From contig NC_134540.1 in the NCBI RefSeq assembly GCF_050624435.1, forward strand, positions 105,677,739-105,741,738: a stretch of 64,000 bases of DNA, in the 5' to 3' direction. Numbering within the stretch: position 1 is the first letter of the stretch; the number at the start of each line of letters is the position of its first letter. The notes beneath the pieces were generated by a model. The model was not told the DNA's origin and made no database searches. It saw nothing but the letters and a program-made list of their open reading frames with translations. Of the stretch, positions 57,688-64,000 are shown in pieces. Both the position numbers and the translations under genes were made by a program. The stretch is from Tenrec ecaudatus. Lineage: Eukaryota > Chordata > Mammalia > Afrosoricida > Tenrecidae.

Positions 57688-58598
57688 CCGTATATACTCA
57701 TGTATAGCCGAGTTTTTCAGCACAAAAAATGTGGTGAAAAACTGGGGTTCGACTTATACACGGGTCGTGCCTGTTATCTCGCGGGTGATTGCCATTTCTC
57801 CGCTGTTCATTCAAAGCCCCGCTGACACTGCAGGGCTTTGAATGTTTATTTACTCACATCTAGCCAATCAGAGCCGTCCTATGACGTGTGTCTTTGAATA
57901 AGCCTTTTAAAGACCGTGTGCGAAGGATATGGCATGAATGGATGTCATCTGGTCAAGCCCGACTAACAAAAGGAGGAAATCTCATGAATCCTGACAATAG
58001 AGTTAATAGCAAAGTGGGTTCGAGATGCATGGGAAGACATTCCAGAAGACATGATGTGACGTGCCTTCCAGATATGTAGTATTAGTAATGCTATGGATGG
58101 CAGTGAAGACTGCGCTTTGTATGAAAATGACAGCAGTGATGGTGATGATGGCGATCTCAGTGAGGACAGCATCTATGATGACCTCACACCAGCTGAAGCT
58201 CTGCATTGGGATCCGGATGATGATGAGGAATCCAGTTTTGAAGGCTTTTAACTCTACATTTTAGCTTGGTTGCTGATTGAGCTCAGGGAATAGTACTCTT
58301 AAGGTATCATTGTGGATACCTTATTGCTTTTGTAGAACCTATTTTCCACTTACTGTGCTGGGTTACTAATGTTAAATGACTTGTCCTTTTTAAATGTTTT
58401 TTTATTTAAAATAAATATTTAAATATATTACCCTGCGGATGTCTCAATTTTTAGTAATTTTATTTTCATTTGTTTTGATTATTGAAACTCACCAGTAGCT
58501 TCTGCATTTTCTACCTTAGGCTTATCGTCGAGTCAATCAGCTTTTCTGGTTTCCCAGGTAATAATTAGGTACCTCGGCTTATATCCGAGTATATACGG
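57688..58598 (+). mobile_element. Pogo-like DNA transposon, copy 2 (TA target)
   Basis: CCGTATATACTCATGTATAGCC at left and GCTTATATCCGAGTATATACGG at right are inverted ends flanked by TA (57686-57687, 58599-58600). A 911-bp deletion derivative, it keeps only the transposase C-terminus (57888-58251). The left interior has a 12-bp-arm hairpin (57807-57843, CATTCAAAGCCC / GGGCTTTGAATG). Confidence 0.85.
57888..58251 (+). pseudogene. Pogo-like transposase C-terminal fragment
   Basis: First frame (from 57888) reads NKPFKDRVRRIWHEWM then SSGQARLTKGGNL. After a frameshift at about 58010 a second frame reads KWVRDAWEDIPEDM, a TGA at 58057-58059, then ISNAMDGSEDCALYE and an acidic end SSFEGF with stop at 58249-58251. 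The W-x(n)-W spacing, the basic LTKGG stretch, the ISNA(M/L)DG motif and the acidic tail are the usual end of pogo/Tigger-class DDE transposases. The HTH and catalytic DDE region are missing, so it cannot be active. I read it as a DNA-transposon relic and not as a domesticated gene, because it has both a stop and a frameshift. Confidence 0.8.
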
Positions 58599-58601
58599 TA
58601 A

Positions 58602-59600
58602 TAGTTCTTAGCCTACCCTTCTACTTCTTTTATTTTAAATCTATTTAATTTTCTGTTACTTGAATCATTTCAGTAAAAGTTATCTTAATCTCTAACTTCC
58701 AAAAGAAAATAACAAAGGTGAATTAATTCACCACAAACTCCAACGCAAACCACAAAGCCAGACTTCAAAGACAAGCAAGATGCCTGGTGCCCCAGCAGTT
58801 CACTGAAATCAAAGCGACATCCATATCTGACAACTCATCATAAAAGCTACGTTCCACAGTCACACCCCTTGCTTTCCTTTCCAGAATTGCATTGCTTTGA
58901 TTTTCACCTTTAGATCCTTGATCCACTGTGGGCTGGTTTTTTGGCCAGACGGATGTAGATTCATTCATTCCTTTGTATATAGAAACCCTATTGTGCATGT
59001 ATAGACCCAATTGTGCGTGTAAAAAGTACAATTGATTGAAGAGACTCTTCCTTTTTGAATGGACCTAGCACCGTTGTTGAAAATCAGCTGACCATAAAAA
59101 AAAAAAACCAACAAAAATCACTGTCATAGACTTGATTCTCAACATCTAGGACAGAGTAGCACTTGCCCCTGTGAGTTTCTAAGACCGTATATCTTACGGG
59201 GGTTAAAAAACCTCATCTGCTGGGTTTGAACCACTGACTTTGCAGCTACCAGCCAAATGCATAACCTAAGACTCCACCAGGGCTCCTGATAGCTGACCAT
59301 AGTTGTATGGATTTACATCTGAACTTCCTCATTCATTTTTAAAGCTACATAATCCCTCATTTGTATATAGTTTTAACTAGTCACTAGCTAACCTTTGAGT
59401 ATTTAAGTGTTTTCAAATAGTTTGAAATGATAATAATTCTGTAGCTATTTACCTGCTGGATAGTATTTGATATTGCTGACTCACACATCATAGTAGATAT
59501 TTACCAAATTCCTGTCCTTAAAGTTGTTATCAATTTGCATTTCTACCAGCCTTGCTTAGACATGTGCCTGTTTCTCTGGGGCTTTTCTAATAGAATACGC
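58602..59600 (-). repeat. Old L1M antisense, interrupted by SINE
   Basis: GGATGTAGATTCATTCATTCC and CCTAGCACCGTTGTTGAAAATC at 58940-59085 are antisense L1M text. After the SINE at 59119-59288 it continues with TTTAAAGCTACATAATCCC. Confidence 0.6.
59119..59288 (-). repeat. AfroSINE, antisense
   Basis: CACTGTCATAGACTTGATTC to AGACTCCACCAGGGCTCCTG. Confidence 0.85.
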
Positions 59601-59896
59601 TAGTTAAAAATGTTTTTTTGTATTTCTATACCTTGTTCTCTGTCAGAACCTGTCCTGGCTAGACACTGTCAGTGACAACTATTGGCACAGTGTGCCCCTT
59701 GCTTCCTAAATGATAACCAGGCAATTCTAGAATATCCTACTTTAGCCAGCAATGATAAAAATTAGGAGTTGTGGAGATTTAGATGACATTAGTAGAAGGT
59801 TGGGGAAAGTCTTTACTTTCGGGGTATATGCTCTTACCCGTATTCTTATCATTCTTAAAATTAGAAATTAAATACGTACAAAAACAAACAAAAACC

Positions 59897-60050
59897 AGAA
59901 AGAAAAGCAGAGAGAAAGTGGGAGAGAGAGAGAGAGATAAGGGAGGGAAGAGGTAGGGAGGGGAAGGAAGAAGAGAGGGGGGAGAGAAGGGAAGGAGGAA
60001 GGGAGGGGAAGGAAGAAGAGAAAGGGGGGTGAGAAGGGAAAAAGAAAACC
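59897..60050. repeat. Purine-rich (GA/GGAA)n tract
   Basis: About 150 bases almost free of pyrimidines on the plus strand (GAGAGAGAG, GGGAGGGAAG and GGAAGGAAG runs). Confidence 0.9.
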
Positions 60051-60059
60051 CTGTCATTT

Positions 60060-60770
60060 CGAGTGCCACCCCTTTTTAGTATGAAATTTTATTGTGAATT
60101 AAATGGGGGCGGCTGTGTGTGTGTCTTTACATTTCAGACCATTAACTCTGCATTGGACAGTTCAAACCACTCCCGCTGTTTCCATATTGTATCCCATCCT
60201 TCACGTCCTGATTTCTGTTCTCCCTCTCAGGGATCTCTAGCCTTCCTCTCACCCAGGTCACTGCCTACTATCTTCCCACCCTCCCCTCCCCTCCGCGCCT
60301 TCAAAGCAGTTCCCTCTGGGATGTGAGTTCTCTTGATTTTTATCTTTATCGTAGTAGCCTCGTACATTATTTGTCCTTTTGTGATCAGTTAGCTTCAGCC
60401 AGCACAGTGTTTTCCAGGTCCATCCTTATCATGAGGTGTCCCGTGGCTTCGTCACTGATTATTGGCGCTGGGTAGCATTCCATGTGTGTATGTACCACTG
60501 TCTTTAAGTAATCTTTTACTGTTCCAACGTCTTGCTACTGTGAACAGTGCTTTGATGAACATGGGAGTGCATGTGTCCATTGTAATGGCTCTTACTTCCT
60601 TCGGTGTATATACCCAGCAGAGGTACTGCTGGATCCGATGGAGTTTTTGTTCCCAGTTGCTTGAGGTAGCGCCATATTGCTTCCACAGTGTTGGTACTCA
60701 TGTACAGACCCACCAGCAATGTTGGGGAGTTCCAGTCTCTCAGGATGAGGTACATTTTTTTGCTTTAATT
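60060..60770 (-). repeat. L1 antisense 3' UTR
   Basis: GCCAGCACAGTGTTTTCCAGG, CTACTGTGAACAGTGCTTTG and GTATATACCCAGCAGAGG are standard antisense L1 passages. Confidence 0.7.
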
Positions 60771-61055
60771 TTTGATTAAGAGAAAAACCAACCAACCCAA
60801 AATCTTGCTTGCCTTCTTTGGATGTAGTCACAGATTAGAGAACAAAGGCAGCAGGGCCTGGGAAAGGTTTGTAGTGTCTGGGACTTCTTGCTTAGTGTCG
60901 GAGCCTTAAAGGGAAATGTTCCTTCATAAATTTCATCCTAGTAGCTAACAGATCAGAAAAATAAACCAACTCAGCGTAGAGTGAAGGTATAAATGTGCGG
61001 TGTGCGTCACCCCAAACCTCAGTTATTCTCTTTGAAAGGCAATCAGGCTTAGACT
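60771..61055. other. No recognised feature
   Basis: Nothing assigned. Confidence 0.45.
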
Positions 61056-61059
61056 ATTG

Positions 61060-61185
61060 GGGTCACTGCCTTGAGTCGATTTGGACCCATAGCAACCCTG
61101 TAGGACAGGGTAGAACTGCCCCTGTGGGTTTCCGAGACTACAACGCTTTATGGGAGTAGAAAGCCAGATCTTTCTCCCTCCTGTT
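61060..61185 (-). repeat. AfroSINE 3' part, antisense
   Basis: CACTGCCTTGAGTCGATTTGG to GAGTAGAAAGCCAGATC. The 5' head end is missing. This is the last SINE before the DOCK9 promoter. Confidence 0.85.
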
Positions 61186-61480
61186 TTTGTTAGGGCCTGG
61201 GAAATCGTCTCTAGGCCATTGGATTTCACAAAGGAAACGGGCTAGTGTGTAATTGTTTTTATTATACATTACCAGACTTGTTTATCTTCCCATCTGTCAG
61301 CTCCTTCAGCACCACATCCTGCGGTCCCAAACCACTAGGAAAATAATCCAACATGCCTTGACTTCCAATTGTGTTATATTTCAGATCTGCTTATTAACTT
61401 CCACACGGCGGTGTTTTGCTTTCTTGGACTAGGAGCTAGGTATTTTTCTCTATCACTTTAAGATTACGCTTTCGCCTGGT
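61186..61480. other. No recognised feature
   Basis: Transition from repeat-rich to repeat-poor, GC-rising sequence. Confidence 0.5.
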
Positions 61481-61654
61481 GTTTGGCTTTCCGGTGGGGT
61501 GGAACGCACAGAGTAGCCTCCTCGCAATGGTGACGGTGGCTGCTGGGTCTCAGGGTACTTAAGTTGAAGAGCAAAGGGATTCTCCGGAACGCTCAGGAGC
61601 CTGAAATCACAGGGTGCGCCCCGGTGCAACCTGGCAGGTAAAAAGCGATCCATC

Positions 61655-61770
61655 AGCAGGAGGTGGGCGTGGCCTGAGAATCCTGGCCAATCAAGGGAGC
61701 CTCCCCTTAGAAGGGGCTCCCGCCCCTGGAACACGCACAAGCCCAAACCACTGAGCATGCGCCACGGCTC
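61655..61770. promoter_or_regulatory. Candidate distal promoter/enhancer motif cluster
   Basis: Within 110 bp there are GGGCGTGGCC at 61664 (GC/KLF-type box), CCAAT at 61687, a small palindrome CCCCTTAGAAGGGG near 61703, and GCATGCGCCA at 61755 (NRF1-like). The surrounding 61.5-61.8 kb is repeat-free and GC-rich. A role as an alternative DOCK9 promoter or a divergent transcript start is inference. Confidence 0.4.
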
Positions 61771-62810
61771 TCTCCCTGCCGCGCGATTCCTGCTTCACCT
61801 GGGTGTCCCTGTCAGGGTTAGGCGTAGAGTTTTCTCGGAGGAGGGAAAAAGGGAGAAAGCCGCAGGGAGGTTCTTAGAGGCGGAAAAACGATCAAGCATG
61901 CTTTAGAAAGCAGTTGCTGAGAAGTGGTGGCTGGCCAGCTTTCTGGGTCACCCGCTGGGCTGGCAGGCCACGGAAGGGGCACCACGAGCCCCGAGTTCGG
62001 GCCAAGTGGTGCCACGTGCTTCGAAAACGCACATGTCATGGAAGCTTGCTTCCTGATGATTTTGCTCATCTTCCGGATAAGATGAGCGAGTTTCCAAAGT
62101 CCTGCATCACATCCCGGGTGAAGCGCAGCTTCTCGTCCGCGGGGGTTTGGGTGACTCCCCCCCTACCCCCCTTCCACGAGTTGTTCCCTCGCCAGCAAGC
62201 GTCTGTCCTTCCATCCAGCTACCCTAGCTTGGGACGTTCGCTTCGGCTCCGAAAGGCTTCCCCGCCAGGAATCAGATGCCTGGATTCAGGGCGAGGAGAG
62301 GACGGTGATCTATGCCACAGGCCGGGGAAGGAAGTCCAGGCCGCCCACCGGGGCGGCTTCCGAAGCGGACGAGCCCCGGGCTGTGGGTGCGCAAACACCT
62401 CTTTAAGAAAACGTTGTCGCTGCACACACGGGGGGCGTGGGGCCGCGGAGCCTGGGCCCCACCAGTGATCGCACGGTCCCCGAGGACCTCCAGGGCCCAC
62501 GGTGCTCCAGCGCCAGTTCCAGAACTCAGCCCCGCTCGCCCTGGGGCTGCGCGCCTCCCCGCAGGGAGCGTGGTCCTCACCGCGCATCTCGGAGCTGCCA
62601 CGCAGGGACAAGTCCCGGGTTTGAGAGCGCCCCCCGCCGCCTCCGCAGGGGTCCCGAGCGGCGCGGTGACCCGCGAGCGGCCGCCGGCCACTCTCCCCCG
62701 TGGCCCGCCTCGCCGGCCCCGCCTCTCCTCGCCGCCCCGCCCCGCGCCGCGCCGGACACCCCGCCCCGAGGAGGCGGCCCGGCGAGCGGCCGCGGAGGGC
62801 GGCGGGTGGC

Positions 62811-62912
62811 ATGGGGGAGCCGCCGCCGGACGCGCAGTCGCCTGGATCTAGCCCCGGAGCCGCTCGGAGCGCGGGGGGCTGCGGACGCCGCCGGCGGAGC
62901 CGCAGGCCGTGA
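62811..62912 (+). other. Possible upstream ORF in DOCK9 leader
   Basis: ATG at 62811, 33 codons (MGEPPPDAQ...), stop TGA at 62910-62912, 188 nt before the DOCK9 ATG and not overlapping it. It matters only if transcription begins upstream of 62811, which the sequence cannot show. Confidence 0.35.
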
Positions 62913-63100
62913 CAGCAGCGCGGGGGGCGCGGCGCGGGGGGCGCCGCCAGAGCCCGCAGCGAGCGGCGCGAGAGCCGAGGGCGGCGGGCCCGGAGCTGCG
63001 AGCGGGCCGGGCCGGGCCGGGCAGGCGGCGGCGGGTGCACCTGGCGGCGGCGCGCCGGAGCGGGAGCGTGGGAGCCGGAGGCGGCGGCGCGGCGGTGAGG

Positions 63101-63229
63101 ATGTCGCAGCCGCCCCCGCTGCCCGCCTCGGCCGAGACTCGGAAGTTCACGCGGGCGCTGAGTAAGCCGGGCACGGCGGCTGAGCTGCGGCAGAGCGTGT
63201 CGGAGGTGGTGCGCGGCTCGGTGCTCCTG
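63101..63229 (+). CDS. DOCK9: DOCK9 first coding exon (partial gene)
   Basis: The exon encodes the first 43 residues of DOCK9 (zizimin-1), starting [16 protein letters not shown] and ending [10 protein letters not shown]. It matches the known mammalian N-terminus except for one P/L-type difference near residue 6. DOCK9 is a large (about 2,000-residue) cytoplasmic exchange factor that activates Cdc42 through its DHR2 domain, with a PH domain and DHR1 for membrane binding. None of those domains lie in this exon. The start ATG at 63101 has A at -3 and T at +4, an adequate context. The exon is 129 nt, ends in phase 0, and the donor CTG|GTGAGT at 63230 is near consensus. No other exon lies in the window, so the gene runs rightward beyond 64000. 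Other DOCK9 isoforms use different first exons elsewhere. Confidence 0.96.
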
Positions 63230-64000
63230 GTGAGTAAGAGCGGGCGGAGGCGGCGGCGAGCGCAGGTAGCCCCAGGGGCCGTGCGTCCCGCGGCACCCCT
63301 CCCCCCGCGCTGTCCCCTCCTCCTGGCGCTCGGCTGCTCCCGCTTTGCAGCATTAAGGGGTTGGGGGGGGGACGGGGGGAGAGGCGCGTTGGACTGAGGA
63401 AATGGGAAGGTTTTGTGGGGGTGCAACAACTCCCACACCCTCTCCCAGCGTCCGGGGATCCTCTTGCCATTGCTGCCAGCACCTTCCCTCCTGGTACATT
63501 TCCTGGGAGTGCGGTCGCCATCCCTTCGGGATTTACCTACCTTTAGTCAGCTAGGCAGCTTTCTCCTCTTTCACCCCATCTTCCAGGGCCTCCTTTAAAA
63601 AAAATTCTCCCCATATTCATGAGGGGCTTGGAGGCTGCTGGGGGAATTCGAAGCGGGGTGGGGGCTTCCTCACGTAGTCTGCCAGCTGAGTGTGGACGGA
63701 CGCTCAGCGAACCCTGTGGGTGCTCAGACTCCGGGAAGGAGCGTTCAGTATTCTCCCAGCACCCCAAGCTGGCAACCTGAGATTTGGCTGCCTCTTAGGA
63801 AATAGGTTAGGGGGCCTGATGGGAATCCTCGTTAATCTCAGCATAGGCGCACCTCACTATGAAGTTCGGAGCTTTGACGCAGGCACCCCCCAATTAATCA
63901 GGTCATGACAGGAAGCTGAGTGTGAAGAAGATAAAGTTTTAAATCAACTTTTCCCCTGCCAGGGCTGGCCCGGCTACTTTTGGACATGCGGCCCCAGTGG
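63230..64000 (+). other. DOCK9: DOCK9 intron 1, 5' end
   Basis: Begins with GTGAGTAAGAGC. It leaves the CpG island at about 63420 and shows no recognised repeat to the window end. A G9 run at about 63363-63371 and A-rich 63595 stretch are the only simple sequence. Confidence 0.85.

Larger units (their letters stand above)
62330..63420. promoter_or_regulatory. DOCK9: CpG island of DOCK9
   Basis: Very high C+G with dense CpG, repeat-free. It includes CCGCCCCGCCCC-type Sp1 runs at about 62730-62770 and no convincing TATA box. This fits a broad CpG-island promoter. Long open frames on both strands here are a by-product of few A/T-containing stops and are not annotated. Confidence 0.85.

Noticed and set aside
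62219-63040. 273-codon minus-strand open frame in the CpG island
   Set aside because: GC-rich sequence without stops gives long frames on both strands. No domain, and composition is Pro/Arg/Ala low complexity.
62437-63165. 242-codon plus-strand frame overlapping the DOCK9 start
   Set aside because: Different frame from DOCK9, low-complexity Gly/Arg/Ala, no homology recognised.
63147-63521. Minus-strand frame across the DOCK9 exon
   Set aside because: Antisense shadow of the exon and CpG island.

Overview
This is mammalian nuclear DNA from a repeat-dense, gene-poor region. tRNA-derived SINEs of the AfroSINE type, ending in a motif like AGTCGGAATCGACTCGATGG, occur about 25 times on both strands. 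RTE (BovB-like) LINE 3' ends occur about nine times alongside them. That pairing points to an afrotherian (tenrec, golden mole, aardvark, elephant-shrew or elephant lineage); the exact species cannot be fixed by eye. No Alu, B1 or carnivore SINE was seen. || Layout. Positions 1-61,000 hold no intact protein-coding exon that I can recognise. They are a nested patchwork of L1 3' UTR and ORF fragments, AfroSINEs, RTE tails, five solo LTRs of one family (each with a 5-bp target duplication, four of them perfect), DNA transposons (two pogo-like elements with CTCGGCTTATA-type ends, one Tigger remnant, mariner MITEs, a mariner transposase fragment, a hAT-type end), two MIRs, and two processed pseudogenes: RPL7 (about 17.0-17.75 kb, minus) and SETD7 (21.5-23.3 kb, plus, with a near-perfect 16-bp target duplication). 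|| The only real gene found is at the right end. A GC-rich CpG island (about 62.3-63.4 kb) holds the first coding exon of DOCK9 (zizimin-1, a Cdc42 exchange factor), ATG at 63101 and splice donor at 63230, with the start of intron 1 to the window end. A 33-codon upstream ORF lies at 62811-62912 if the transcript starts upstream of it. About 1.3 kb upstream, a GC box, CCAAT box and NRF1-like site cluster at 61664-61764. The remaining 61 kb is therefore DOCK9 5' flank, or intron of an isoform starting farther upstream. || I found no new biochemical system. The most unusual structures are an 89%-identical 45-bp-arm hairpin flanking a 17-bp tandem repeat inside one pogo-like element, the pogo-like family itself, the LTR family with a 176-bp internally deleted member, and a 16-bp duplication around a short A/T-rich insert. 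Repeat boundaries are approximate unless a target duplication fixes them.
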